64,000 bases of DNA from Microcystis wesenbergii NRERC-220 (GCF_032027425.1 NZ_JAVSJA010000001.1:2865501-2929500); one strand, 5' to 3'; numbered from the stretch's first letter, positions 36,801 through 46,184 are shown. A program made the numbers and translations. The notes: generated from the letters alone by a model not told the origin.

Positions 36801-38141
36801 ATGAAAATCTCGAAAAATTTACCCAATCTTGGTGGTAGTATCTCCCCCAATTTGCTTGAAGGAGAAAAGATAGGTCAAATCGAAAGAGTGCATTTAGTCG
36901 CCAATCGAATTATGCGATTAAATGCCATTGAAAAAGGAATTGAATTGATTGACATGGGAACTGACTACTATTACCCATTTTATCATGAATACGAACCAAC
37001 CAAACAAGCTTTACAAGCGTTAGGAAGCTACGCTGATGAAGTATTACACTATCCATCTTCTTACGGTTTAATTTCCCTGCGTAGTTCTTTTCAAGACTTT
37101 ATGTCAACTCAGTTCAATGTCGAGCTAGATTTGCATCAAGAAATTATGATTACCACTGGAGCATCTCAAGTTTTTGATGCTCTATCTCGGTCTTTTGCTG
37201 GAACTTATGTGCTGATTCCAGAGTTTACGTTATCCACAGTAGCAATTATTGCTGGTGGTAATGGGGCAAAATTAATCCGTTTACCAGTCGGAGAATGTGG
37301 ATTTTTCGATTTGATTGAAGCAGAAAAGATCGTCAATAATTTGCCTGAAAAATCTATCCGTTTTCTGTATTTAAATTCTCCCTGTAATCCCAACGGAAAA
37401 GTAGCTAAATGGGAGTATCTAAATGAGTTAGTACAATTTGCCTTAAGACAGGAAATTCTAATTTTACACGACATGGATTCGTGGTACACTACTCACAATA
37501 ATGAAACGGATTTGGTTAATATTTTAGAAATTCCCCAAGCAAAACGATGTAGCCTCACAGTATTATCCCTGAGTAAAGAGTTTGGATTACCCGGACTACG
37601 AATTGGTTTGGTGGCCGGAAATGATTATGCAATCAATGTAATTCGGATGCACAATTCAACTTTTTCTGTGATGATTCCAGAGGTTTGTCAGTATGCAGCA
37701 AAAGCAGCCTTAGACAGTTTTAATGCGGAACACCAAAAACCAGAAATCAATGAATATGTCGGCTATTTAATTAAAAAATCTATCGCCGGATGGCAAAGCA
37801 TGGGATGGCCGCCAGAAGCGATTCACTCTCCAGATGGAGGATTTAAATATTTACTCTCAGTCCCACCGCATCTACAATCTCAAGGGGAATTTACCGCAGT
37901 TGAATTATTTGATTATTACGTCCTCAGTCGCGCTTATGTTAAATTATCAACTATTCGCTCTTTTAATCCAGAAAGACAACAATATATCCGGCTAATAGTC
38001 ATGCAAAATGAAGCACTATTAGAAGAAGCTTTCAGAAGAATGAAAGAGATTGGTGTAGATTACCATTCGATGCAATTACCAGATTCTCTTGGTCAAGAAT
38101 ATGCTACTCTAATTAAAGAAAATATCGGCGGAGATTTTTAG
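36801..38141 (+). CDS. Fold-type I PLP enzyme, class I/II aminotransferase-like
   Basis: 446 residues from ATG 36801. MITTGASQVFDALSRSF (phosphate cup), YLNSPCNPNGKV, LHDMDSW (pyridine-binding Asp about 224) and SLSKEFGLPGLRIG (Schiff-base Lys about 259) give the class I/II fold. The Tyr that usually follows the Asp by three residues is not there. It may be an ordinary aminotransferase, or a SAM- or amino-acid-using lyase/annulase: ACC synthase and SbzP of altemicidin biosynthesis share this fold. It is the last gene of the rightward series and faces the asparagine synthetase gene. Confidence 0.78.
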   Translation: MKISKNLPNLGGSISPNLLEGEKIGQIERVHLVANRIMRLNAIEKGIELIDMGTDYYYPFYHEYEPTKQALQALGSYADEVLHYPSSYGLISLRSSFQDFMSTQFNVELDLHQEIMITTGASQVFDALSRSFAGTYVLIPEFTLSTVAIIAGGNGAKLIRLPVGECGFFDLIEAEKIVNNLPEKSIRFLYLNSPCNPNGKVAKWEYLNELVQFALRQEILILHDMDSWYTTHNNETDLVNILEIPQAKRCSLTVLSLSKEFGLPGLRIGLVAGNDYAINVIRMHNSTFSVMIPEVCQYAAKAALDSFNAEHQKPEINEYVGYLIKKSIAGWQSMGWPPEAIHSPDGGFKYLLSVPPHLQSQGEFTAVELFDYYVLSRAYVKLSTIRSFNPERQQYIRLIVMQNEALLEEAFRRMKEIGVDYHSMQLPDSLGQEYATLIKENIGGDF

Positions 38142-38187
38142 ATTTTAGATTTTGGCTCTCTTGTTCACAATCAAATTAGACTATCAA

Positions 38188-40104
38188 TTAAGTTAGTCCA
38201 AAACGTTCTTGAAGACAACAAGCACTGAGCATTTTCATCAATGTAACATCTATTGACGCTTGCTGGCTTTCGCTCATTTCTGGTAGTTGATCAAGTAATT
38301 CAATCACCGCTTTATGATTATAAAAAGGAACAGCAGCCATTGCCGAACTACGAAGAGTATCTTGCATAAATTGATGCAAGGGTTGCTGGGGTTGAAAACT
38401 TGAAGGTGGAACCAGAAAAGGATGCTTCTGTCGAGAATAAATGGTTTCTGTAATAAAAGGACGGGTAGCTTCTCGCAAGATATATTTTTCGGTCAACCCA
38501 TTAATTTTTAAAGTAATTGGTAGCCGACCAATAAATTCTACAACTTGATGATCCAAAAAAGGTAAGCGTCCTTCCAAAGAATGAGCCATCTCTACTCCAT
38601 CCCCAAGCATTCTCAAAATATAATTAGGTAAGTGAGTTTTTGACCATAAATACAAAGATTGATTAACTGGTTCTCGTTGTTGAAGTTGTCCGACAAAATC
38701 GATATTATTTAAAAATAAACGATAAGCATCTCGCTGCCTAAAGCGATTACGAAACGCGGCGGAATAAACTGGAACAGATTTGAGTCGGACTCTTCTTTCC
38801 ATCCAAGCTGGGGTGAATCCTAAACTATTAGAAATACTTGCCAGATATTGAGTTTCTACCGCGCCAAATTGACCAGGAGAAATTTTATTTTTTTGTTGTA
38901 ATTCTTCTAAAAGGTTTTGTCTTCTCGACTCTGCTAACCCTTGAGTTACATGACGCAACATATCTACACAAAAATGAATATAGCCACCGAAAATTTCGTC
39001 TGCACCTTCTCCAGTCAGTACAACTTTATATCCGGCATTTCTGGCGGCACGACTCAAAATATACTTGGCGGTTGTGTGCGCGTTATAACAAAGCATTTCA
39101 CCCTGACAAACGGCATCAGCAAAATTCTCGGCTAAGTCAGATTGAGTAATAGGAACAACTTGGAGATTCGCTCCTGCGTATTGAGCAGTTTCAGCAGCAA
39201 TGGCTTGTTCATTATATTCAGTGCGCTCAAAACTAAGGGTAAATGCCTGAATCGATTGAGTAGTATAACGAGATGCCATGCCTAATATAGCTGATGAATC
39301 TAAACCACCACTGAGATAACAGCCAACCGGAACATCTGCTCTTAAACGAAGTCGAATTGCTTCATCAAGAATTTCTCGCAGTTCTTCCACATATTCTTGT
39401 GCTGAAATTTGCGGTTTTTTGGTCTCAATTTGGGGATAATCAAAATCCCAGTAACGATGTAGTTGGATGCCTGCGTCTGAAGCAAGCATAAAATAGCCTG
39501 GTGGCACTTGATAAATATTAGAAAATAGGGTATTGTGCGGTGGTAAAACACCACTGTCAAGCAAATGAAATGATTCCCAATCCCAAGCAGCAGGGACTCC
39601 GGCTGCTAGGATTGCTTTGATTTCAGAGGCGAGGTAAAGAGTGTCTTGATATATGGTATAATATAGGGGTTTGATGCCAAATCGATCGCGGGCAGCAAAT
39701 ACAAGTTGGTTGCGTTCGTCCCACAAAACAAAGGCAAATTCACCCCGCAAATAAGATAAACACTGGGTGCCAAAACGATCATAAAGATGCAAAGCAATTT
39801 CACTATCAGACTTGGTTTGTAGCGAATATCCCCATTGCTTTAATTGTCGCTGAATTCGTTCAAAATCATAAAATTCTCCATTGGCAATAATTCGTAAACT
39901 ACCATCGCGATTAGCAATCGGTTGATTGCCAGAATTAAGATCAATAATGCTGAGCCGAGTATGTCCCAAGCCAATCCGAAAATTGTCAGCAATCCAGATA
40001 CTTTGTTGATCGGGTCCGCGATGTTTTAGTGACAATACTGATCGCCTAAGCTGAGATTCTGCAATTATCCCTTTGAAACCAAATAAGGCAACAATACCAC
40101 ACAT
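38188..40104 (-). CDS. asnB: Asparagine synthetase B, glutamine-hydrolysing
   Basis: 638 residues when started at ATG 40104 so that Cys is residue 2 (MCGIVALFG), as the N-terminal nucleophile requires; the upstream in-frame ATG at 40143 would bury it. HTRLSIID, NGEFYD and KSDSEIA keep the glutaminase Arg, Asn/Glu and Asp. The PP-loop SGGLDSS, GEGADEIFGGY and KQHPFLVPPS give a complete synthetase half. It should convert a carboxylate to an amide using glutamine and ATP. It is closely related to the glutaminase-dead paralogue at 29247 and lies 5 bp after nadB on the same strand. Confidence 0.92.
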   Translation of the reverse strand: MCGIVALFGFKGIIAESQLRRSVLSLKHRGPDQQSIWIADNFRIGLGHTRLSIIDLNSGNQPIANRDGSLRIIANGEFYDFERIQRQLKQWGYSLQTKSDSEIALHLYDRFGTQCLSYLRGEFAFVLWDERNQLVFAARDRFGIKPLYYTIYQDTLYLASEIKAILAAGVPAAWDWESFHLLDSGVLPPHNTLFSNIYQVPPGYFMLASDAGIQLHRYWDFDYPQIETKKPQISAQEYVEELREILDEAIRLRLRADVPVGCYLSGGLDSSAILGMASRYTTQSIQAFTLSFERTEYNEQAIAAETAQYAGANLQVVPITQSDLAENFADAVCQGEMLCYNAHTTAKYILSRAARNAGYKVVLTGEGADEIFGGYIHFCVDMLRHVTQGLAESRRQNLLEELQQKNKISPGQFGAVETQYLASISNSLGFTPAWMERRVRLKSVPVYSAAFRNRFRQRDAYRLFLNNIDFVGQLQQREPVNQSLYLWSKTHLPNYILRMLGDGVEMAHSLEGRLPFLDHQVVEFIGRLPITLKINGLTEKYILREATRPFITETIYSRQKHPFLVPPSSFQPQQPLHQFMQDTLRSSAMAAVPFYNHKAVIELLDQLPEMSESQQASIDVTLMKMLSACCLQERFGLT

Positions 40105-40109
40105 AAATT

Positions 40110-41825
40110 TTAATCTTTTTTGGTAGGAACTGAAGTACAGCAATCACCTTTGATGACAGTATGAACTTGCCACTCAGAGTTATTTTCTGGATAGTCTAAG
40201 CGGTAATGTCCACCCCGGCTTTCGGTGCGAAATGTAGCACTTTGGAGAAGCAAATAGGCGACATCTAATAAGTTCAAGATTGCCGCTAAAGACTTTAAGT
40301 ATTCGGCAACTTCTCGGGAGGTAAATTGAACACATTGTTGAGGCTTTAGGTTTAGCAAATATTGACTAATTTTCCAGTTTTTTAACTCATATTGCCAAGT
40401 TTTGACAGTTGCCATCGCAGATTCCATAACGGTTTGGGTACGACAAATCCCAGCACTATTCCACATTAAAGCCGCTAAATCCTGTCGGTAGGTAGCAAGG
40501 CGATCAGCAGATGGAGCAACCCGATCGTTAATTTCAATTTGCTCTAGGAATACTGGTTCTGGGGATGAGGGGAAATTTTGATTTATTTCCTCAGACAAAT
40601 CGTCTTCAATTTTAGCTAATTGGGAAGCAAAAACCAAGCATTCTAACAAGGAATTACTCGCCAACCGATTAGCGCCGTGAACGCCCGTACTTGCCGTTTC
40701 CCCAATGGCATATAACCCAGAAATTGAGGTACGATTCATCACATCACAGGCAATGCCTCCCATCCAATAATGGGCAGCGGGGGCAATCGGTATCAACTCG
40801 TTAAAAACATCAATTCCCCATTGCTGACACACTTGAATAATATTGGGAAACCGATGGCGAATTTTGTTAGGTTCTATCGGTCGCATATCTAAATAAACAT
40901 GGGCATTGGCAGGATTTTCGGCAGTTTTTTGCAAGTGAAAATATATCGCCCGACTAACCACATCTCGATGCGCTAATTCTCCAGAAGGGTGATAATCAAA
41001 GGCAAAGCGTCGCCCCTCCTGATCGACTAAATGAGCCCCCTCTCCCCGTACTGCTTCACTAATTAAGAAGTGAGGTGCCCCCGGTTTCATTAATGCAGTG
41101 GGATGGAATTGGAAAAACTCCAGATCTCGAACTATTGCCCCGGCCCGCCAAGCGATCGCTATTCCATCTCCGGTACTCCCGACTGGGTTGGTGGTTTTGG
41201 CAAAAATCTGACCACCGCCACCCGTCGCCAACACCACCGCTTTTGCTTGAATCCAAGAAATTTGGTTTTGGGAGAGAATACTTATTCCCTGACAGTGGCG
41301 GGTTTGGGCGTTCAACCACAAACTCAGGGTAACGGCTTGGGAGAGAACTTGAATGTTGGGGCGTTCCAACACCGCCGCAACCAATACGTCCACAATTGCC
41401 CGCCCAGTAGTATCACGAGAGTGCAAAACTCGAGGATGAGAATGGGCCGCTTCCAAGGTGGTGGCTAAATTTTCCCCCTGGCGGTCAAAATTAACCCCCA
41501 GGTTCAGCAAAAAGGCGATCGCTTCAGTAGCATGATTCACCAAAAACTCTACCGCTTCGGGATCGCATAATCCCACTCCCGCTTTTAATGTATCTTCCAA
41601 ATGTTGGTTGGGCGTATCTGGAGGATAGATAGCGGCAGCAATTCCCCCCTGCGCCCACGGACTAGAACCACTTTTAAGGTCATCTTTTGTTACCAATCCC
41701 ACCCGTAAATGAGAGGGAATGCAAAGGCTAGCATAAAGTCCGGCAGCGCCACTACCGACCACCAAAACATCAAATTGATTCGGTACTTCTTTGATGGAGC
41801 TTGGGGAGTTGGGGGTTTGTTTCAT
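40110..41825 (-). CDS. nadB: L-aspartate oxidase
   Basis: 571 residues from ATG 41825; a longer frame to 41909 lacks support. FAD loop VVGSGAAGLYASL, GLCDPEAVEFLVNHA, VLATGGGGQIFAKTTNPVGS, AHYWMGGIACD and GANRLASNSLLECLVFA are the NadB/SdhA-type signatures. NadB oxidises L-aspartate to iminoaspartate, the first step of quinolinate and NAD synthesis. It is co-directional with asnB (5-bp gap). It is in the island, so it may be an extra copy serving the cluster or the cell's only copy; the window cannot decide. Confidence 0.9.
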   Translation of the reverse strand: MKQTPNSPSSIKEVPNQFDVLVVGSGAAGLYASLCIPSHLRVGLVTKDDLKSGSSPWAQGGIAAAIYPPDTPNQHLEDTLKAGVGLCDPEAVEFLVNHATEAIAFLLNLGVNFDRQGENLATTLEAAHSHPRVLHSRDTTGRAIVDVLVAAVLERPNIQVLSQAVTLSLWLNAQTRHCQGISILSQNQISWIQAKAVVLATGGGGQIFAKTTNPVGSTGDGIAIAWRAGAIVRDLEFFQFHPTALMKPGAPHFLISEAVRGEGAHLVDQEGRRFAFDYHPSGELAHRDVVSRAIYFHLQKTAENPANAHVYLDMRPIEPNKIRHRFPNIIQVCQQWGIDVFNELIPIAPAAHYWMGGIACDVMNRTSISGLYAIGETASTGVHGANRLASNSLLECLVFASQLAKIEDDLSEEINQNFPSSPEPVFLEQIEINDRVAPSADRLATYRQDLAALMWNSAGICRTQTVMESAMATVKTWQYELKNWKISQYLLNLKPQQCVQFTSREVAEYLKSLAAILNLLDVAYLLLQSATFRTESRGGHYRLDYPENNSEWQVHTVIKGDCCTSVPTKKD

Positions 41826-42177
41826 GTTGTATTTAGCTTCAGATTTATATATATAGCGGTTTTCACAGAAGTGAGTCCCGATTGAAACTCTGAAACGCCT
41901 ATCTATCAAGGGATTTACTATACCTTATTAGACTGAAACCCGCTATAGTATAATTTACAGTATATCACCAAATAAACTCTTAAGCAATAGCAATGGGGCT
42001 CTTCTCGTTTCTGTGTGGAAGGAAGAAGAATAGGGATAATTTTCCAGAAGTATAATCTTCAAAGCCTTGCCTAGCAAGACCCCTACGAATTGTGCGCACT
42101 GATTATAATAGAAAGTCGAGAAGACCGGCAATGTTTGTGAGTCGGGTGTTACTGAATTAACTCAACGATTTAAGTTT
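41826..42177. other. Upstream region of nadB with inverted repeat
   Basis: Contains TATAGCGGTTTTCAC (about 41855) and GACTGAAACCCGCTATA (about 41931) as distant inverted arms, and AT-rich TATAGTATAATTTACAGTAT (about 41944), a possible promoter region. No gene seen. Confidence 0.45.
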
Positions 42178-42465
42178 ATGCGCGAAAGTGTAACATCCTA
42201 TCGACAGCAATTTCTCGGTTTGGAGAAAAAAGCTTACTTTAATTATGGGGGACAAGGACTGCTTCCCCGAACTGCTCTAGATGCTATCTATTGCTGCTAT
42301 CAAAAGTTACAGGAAGATGATCCTTTTTCTCGTCGAATCAATAATGATAAAACAGGTTTTTTGACGGAATTATCTCAGGCAACCCGTACTATTATTGCTT
42401 CCGAATTAGGGGTGACACCGGAGACGATTACTTTAACGGAAAATGTAACCGTTGGTTGTAATATT
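42178..42465 (+). pseudogene. Class V aminotransferase N-terminal fragment
   Basis: Opens at ATG 42178 with KKAYFNYGGQGLLPRTALDA, then ATRTIIASELGVTPETITLT and ENVTVGCNI, the usual start of cysteine-desulfurase-like class V PLP enzymes. After 96 codons it runs into the outer IS5 element (GACTTGTTG), which cuts it off before the active-site Lys. The rest of the gene is not found on the far side at 44648, so it was lost. Confidence 0.83.
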
Positions 42466-42725
42466 AGACTTGTTGTGTAATAGTGGCATAATGGGGAAGA
42501 AACAATGATTGGATATCCCCTTGAATGCTGAACATTGGCCGAATATTGCATCAAGATAGACTCTTGAGAGCGACCACAGGACTCAATAGAAGAGCGTTTG
42601 AGACCTTGTTAGAGAAATTTGAACAGGTGTATTTGGCGGAAGCAGACAACAGGGAAAAGCCAAGAAAAAGAAAAATCGGAGCTGGCAGGAAAGCTAGATT
42701 GCAAAGCATCAAAGAGAAATTATTA

Positions 42726-43869
42726 GACATCTCCAAAAATTTATAAGTCAGTCACAGCAAGGAAGACAGGCAGATTAGACCAAGAGTCAAAATTAGCTCT
42801 AAAAACCGATTAATCAGGGTTTAAAGAGACAAAATCGAATTTTGACGGAAAACTATGGCTAATTATAACGTCAATTACTTCCCCTGATTGCTCCCATTCT
42901 ATTACTTCTAAAATTAGCGCACTAATTCTCAATCTTACTAAGCCACAAACGGTCAGTAAAACCGATTTATATCGACTTTTATTTAATCTAAATCTTTCTT
43001 GAACCACTTTAAATACTTTGATAACTCGAATTAAATGCTCAACAAAAATTCGCCGAGATGATAAAACTTTATTTTCTTTAATTTGATTCTCGGTTAATTC
43101 TACGTTCTTAGGTTTTTTATCAGAAGTTCTGATTTGATTTTCTTCCAGGTAAGCTTTATCTCCAATAAAAGTTTGTTGAGAATCGAATTTGCTTAAAGTT
43201 TGCCCACAGATTTTTATATCGCTCGTCGGACCAGGTTGACCAATAACTACATCAACAATATCTTCAGCTTTTGGCAAGACAATAAATTGACTTTTTCAAG
43301 TATGTCTTCTTTGCTTTCCCGAATAATATATTTTTTGTTCTTGATAATCGGTCGGCCTCTCCAGGAACTGTTCTGCGCTATCGACAATCAACTCATAATT
43401 CCTTAATTGTTCAATTATTATTTCCTCTTCTTGGCACTTCTTTATTTGTTCTAACAAACTTGGCGGTAACTCTCCTTCAAAAAGTTTTTGCCAATAGGTA
43501 AAGATATTATGAGCCGTTGATTCACTCACTTGAAACATTAGTCCTAAGATTTGAAAGCTTAGATGATGTCTTAAATAAACCAACATTAGAACAATTTGTT
43601 CCTCTTCTGACAATTTAGGAGGTGTTCCGCTTCCTGGTTGATTAATCCTAATTTTGGTTTTTTCGATTTCTGATTGGTTTTTCCGATGTATAAGTTTTCC
43701 AAGGGCCATCAGTTGTTCTAGTTGTTGGTAGTCAATCCCTAATAGTCTTTTAGTTTGTTTCGGATATTTTTTAATGTATTGCCAAGGGTAGTTTTTCAAG
43801 GCTTTTTTTGAGTTAATATTTGTTTTATTATATCCTATTATTGTGATTTAATTAAATTAGGTCGAGGTC
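42726..43869 (-). mobile_element. IS5-family element, inner
   Basis: Lies in the outer transposase gene; TA flanks both ends (42724-42725, 43870-43871). The ends are weak inverted repeats (GACATCTCC against GACCTCGACC). Removing it with one TA restores KEKLLFYILFYFKCYP in the outer gene. Confidence 0.72.
42810..43799 (-). pseudogene. Transposase of the inner IS5 element, frameshifted
   Basis: The N-terminal frame 43799-43296 has GTPPKLSEEEQIVLMLVYLR and FQVSESTAHNIFTYWQKLFE (helix-turn-helix), then YELIVDSAEQFLERP (first aspartate). The reading breaks near 43290 (CATACTTGAAAAAGTC) and continues in another frame 43277-42810 with VVIGQPGPTSDIKI, FIGDKAYLEE and SRRIFVEHLIRVIKVFKVV. One lost or gained base explains the break. 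Confidence 0.75.
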
Positions 43870-44650
43870 TATTCTATATCCTGTTTTACTTCAAGTGCTA
43901 TCCAACCTTTGACTTGGCGGCAGTATGGTTCGATTTTGACCGCTCACAAGCGAATAGATGGGTACATCGCCTACAACCAATTTTAGAAAAGGTTTTAGGA
44001 GAAAAAAAGGTACTGCCCCTTAGAAAAATCGAGAGGCTCGAGGAATTTATCCAACATTTTCCAGAGGTGAAAGAAGTGATAGTCCCTCGGACCTTCATAC
44101 CGATAGCTCGTCCCAAAGACGCGGAAAAACAGAAAGAGAACTACTCAGGAAAGAAAAAGCGATGCACCCGAAAAAACCTAGCAGCTAGTGCAGAAGACAA
44201 GAGGATTTTGCTGTTAACCCCTAGGAAAGCGCGGAAAAACCCATGATAAAAAGATACAAGAACAAGAAGACTTAATTGGCGGCATCCCTGCTCAAATCCC
44301 AGTCTTGGTTGATTCAGGATTTCAGGGAGTGCAAAAACAGTATGTAAATATCCGTTTGCCCCACAAAAAACCGAAGGGAGGAGAGTTAACAGCAGAACAA
44401 AAACAAGAAAATCGAGAACTAGCCAAAGAAAGAGTTGTGGGTGAAAATGCTTTTTCTGGGGTGAAAAGATACCGTGCAGTTTCCGATATTTATAGGAATC
44501 GTGTAGCTAATTTTGATGCTCAATTAATCTTAACGGCTTATGGAATTTTTATGGGTGCGGCAGCATAAGCATTAATTAAAAGGAGAAGCCAGCTGAACTT
44601 CTCACAAAACAATTCATTCGGCTTTTTCTTATGGGAGCAACAAGTCTATT

Positions 44651-44870
44651 ATTTACCCCTACCCCCCGCCTCTATCGCTGCCATTCTCCGCTATTCTCTG
44701 ACTCAAAGACACGGTCTCCACGGTCTGGGCTGATTATCGACGTACCGATTGGTTTCGGAGATCATCAGACCTCTACCTAATATTATCTCAAGACTAAAAG
44801 GTTTTCTAGTGGAGAAATCGACCCAATTGACACTCCCATCGCTAAAAGAACGGACTTCTACTGACACTAG
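44651..44870. other. Spacer between IS5 and the partition genes
   Basis: No gene recognised. It is GC-richer than the IS and resembles the par side of the island. Confidence 0.4.
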
Positions 44871-44880
44871 GACAAAAAAG

Positions 44881-44936
44881 TGTCTTAATATCAAGACATT
44901 AAAACACCTTGACGCTAAAGTATCTTGACATCAAGA
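44881..44936. repeat. Palindromic partition or operator sites downstream of the par genes
   Basis: TGTCTTAATATCAAGACA (44881-44898; arms TGTCTT/AAGACA) and TCTTGACATCAAGA (44923-44936) with a partial TTGACGCTAAAG between. The second is repeated upstream of parA. They overlap the 3' end of the small par gene. Confidence 0.65.
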
Positions 44937-45377
44937 CTTTAAGAATCTCTCCTGCATCGTTTTGGCTCGTTTATAGTCGGCGATCTCCTTGCGTCGTTGT
45001 AGCCGTTGCCGTGCCGTCCTTACCACCTCCTCTAACTCGGTGGGATGAGCATCTAGGTAAAGATAAGCTGCCTCCAGCAGTGTTTCTTTGGTAATTCTCT
45101 CGTCCTGACACAACTGACGCAAGGAATCATCGATCGCCCGATCGAGACGGATAGTATTGCGAACTGTCTCGAAATCATCCAGATCTGTTTCGGTATTAGT
45201 ATCTTGACTCAAAGATGTCTTGCTGTCTTGACTTAAATTTTTTATAGCATCTTGAGTTAATTCAGCAATTTCTTCTTTTGGTTGTGAAGGAATTGGCAGG
45301 ATTTCTTCGACCACATCGATGCGGGGGGGAACCGAAGGTTTTTTCTTGTTGACCAATCGATCGAGGGCGTTGCTCAT
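44931..45377 (-). CDS. Small partition protein, ribbon-helix-helix-like
   Basis: 148 residues, ATG overlapping the parA stop by four bases (ATGA). It has a disordered N-terminal half with repeated Leu-Ser-Gln-Asp (NLSQDSKTSLSQDTNT), then TIRLDRAIDDSLRQLCQDER and ITKETLLEAAYLYLDA, which fit a CopG/ParG-type ribbon-helix-helix, and a basic C-terminal helix. It is likely the DNA-binding partner of ParA and the autorepressor of the pair. The DNA that codes the repeats contains the TTAAGTCAAGAC motif related to the operator. Confidence 0.65.
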   Translation of the reverse strand: MSNALDRLVNKKKPSVPPRIDVVEEILPIPSQPKEEIAELTQDAIKNLSQDSKTSLSQDTNTETDLDDFETVRNTIRLDRAIDDSLRQLCQDERITKETLLEAAYLYLDAHPTELEEVVRTARQRLQRRKEIADYKRAKTMQERFLKS

Positions 45378-46147
45378 CTTTTCTCCTTGGTTTGAGTACC
45401 CAGTAATTCGATCACGGCTCGAAAAGAAGTTTCCATGTCTTCGTGGCCGATCTCGCTCAATAGTTTGCCTTGGTTGAGTGCCTGTTTATAGCGTTCGCTC
45501 TCCAAGATTGATGGGAAAATTTTCACCCCGGGGGCAACCTCGGCCATGGCGGCAATCGCCGCCGTGCTATCCTTTGAGTGAGAACGACCGAACCAGCGAT
45601 CTCGAAAAGGAATGACACCGAGTAGCGTTCCGGTGAAAGCCCCTAATTTTGAGAGACTGTCCGCTAGTTCCAGGGTGCGAACCAGAGAATTGACTCCTTT
45701 AGTAGAAGCTTCGGCGGGGATCAGCAAATAGTCGGCCGCACCGATGGTGGCAATAGATATCTGTGTCCTGGCCGGGGGGGAGTCGATGATGCAGTAATCA
45801 AAATAGTCCGCCGGGAGTTTGAGCCGCGTCCGGAGAATTAGCGCGCCCATCCCACTAGAAGCCAAATACTCTTGGGCATTGCTCAAACCGTCATCTGCGG
45901 GGATAAGAAACCTAGAATCGTTGAGGGCATAAACTGCATCCGTCGCCGCTACCGTCCCCTTGATTACCTCCAAAAGCGTCGGCGCATTCGGTTCCACCTC
46001 ATGACCCGAAAAAAAAGTCAGGTTCGCCTGCGGGTCGGCATCGACCGATAAAACCCTCGCCGTTCGGCCCAGCATTTTACCCAAAAAGAAAGCCGTGGTG
46101 GTTTTGCCCTGCCCTCCCGATAAGGATGAGATTACGATGGTTTTCAT
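45374..46147 (-). CDS. parA: ParA-type partition ATPase
   Basis: 257 residues from ATG 46147. Deviant Walker A LSGGQGKTTTAFFLG with SVDADPQANLT, then IIDSPPARTQISIATIGAAD and LIPAEASTKGVNSL define a ParA/MinD-type ATPase of plasmids. No DNA-binding N-terminal extension, so it is the short (type Ib) form, usually paired with a small DNA-binding protein such as the one overlapping downstream. It segregates plasmid copies. Presence inside a chromosomal island points to plasmid origin of the cargo. Confidence 0.9.
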   Translation of the reverse strand: MKTIVISSLSGGQGKTTTAFFLGKMLGRTARVLSVDADPQANLTFFSGHEVEPNAPTLLEVIKGTVAATDAVYALNDSRFLIPADDGLSNAQEYLASSGMGALILRTRLKLPADYFDYCIIDSPPARTQISIATIGAADYLLIPAEASTKGVNSLVRTLELADSLSKLGAFTGTLLGVIPFRDRWFGRSHSKDSTAAIAAMAEVAPGVKIFPSILESERYKQALNQGKLLSEIGHEDMETSFRAVIELLGTQTKEKR

Positions 46148-46168
46148 ATTAAGTTCTGACACTATTAA

Positions 46169-46184
46169 GTCTTGACATCAAGAC
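46169..46184. promoter_or_regulatory. Palindromic operator upstream of parA
   Basis: GTCTTGACATCAAGAC is a perfect 16-bp palindrome 22 bp before the parA ATG. The same core occurs at 44923-44936 after the operon. Binding by the small par protein is inference. Confidence 0.65.

Larger units (their letters stand above)
42525..44568 (+). pseudogene. Transposase of the outer IS5 element, split
   Basis: The N-terminal piece is 42525-42725. It resumes at about 43872 with ILFYFKCYPTFDLAAVWFDF and VHRLQPILEKVLGEKK, then GKKKRCTRKNLAASAEDKRI. A frameshift near 44225-44240 (LTPRKARKNP against the expected THDKK) precedes the last piece VLVDSGFQGVQKQYVN and ERVVGENAFSGVKRYRAVSD, ending at 44568. It is dead through insertion and frameshift. 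Confidence 0.78.
42466..44647 (+). mobile_element. IS5-family element, outer, interrupted
   Basis: Inverted ends AGACTTGTTG. Flanks ATT (42463-42465, 44648-44650). It holds an inner IS5 element at 42726-43869. Without it the outer element is 1036 bp. Confidence 0.75.

Noticed and set aside
14056-42465. NRPS/PKS cluster such as microcystin or aeruginosin
   Set aside because: No adenylation, condensation, ketosynthase or carrier domains are seen in any frame.
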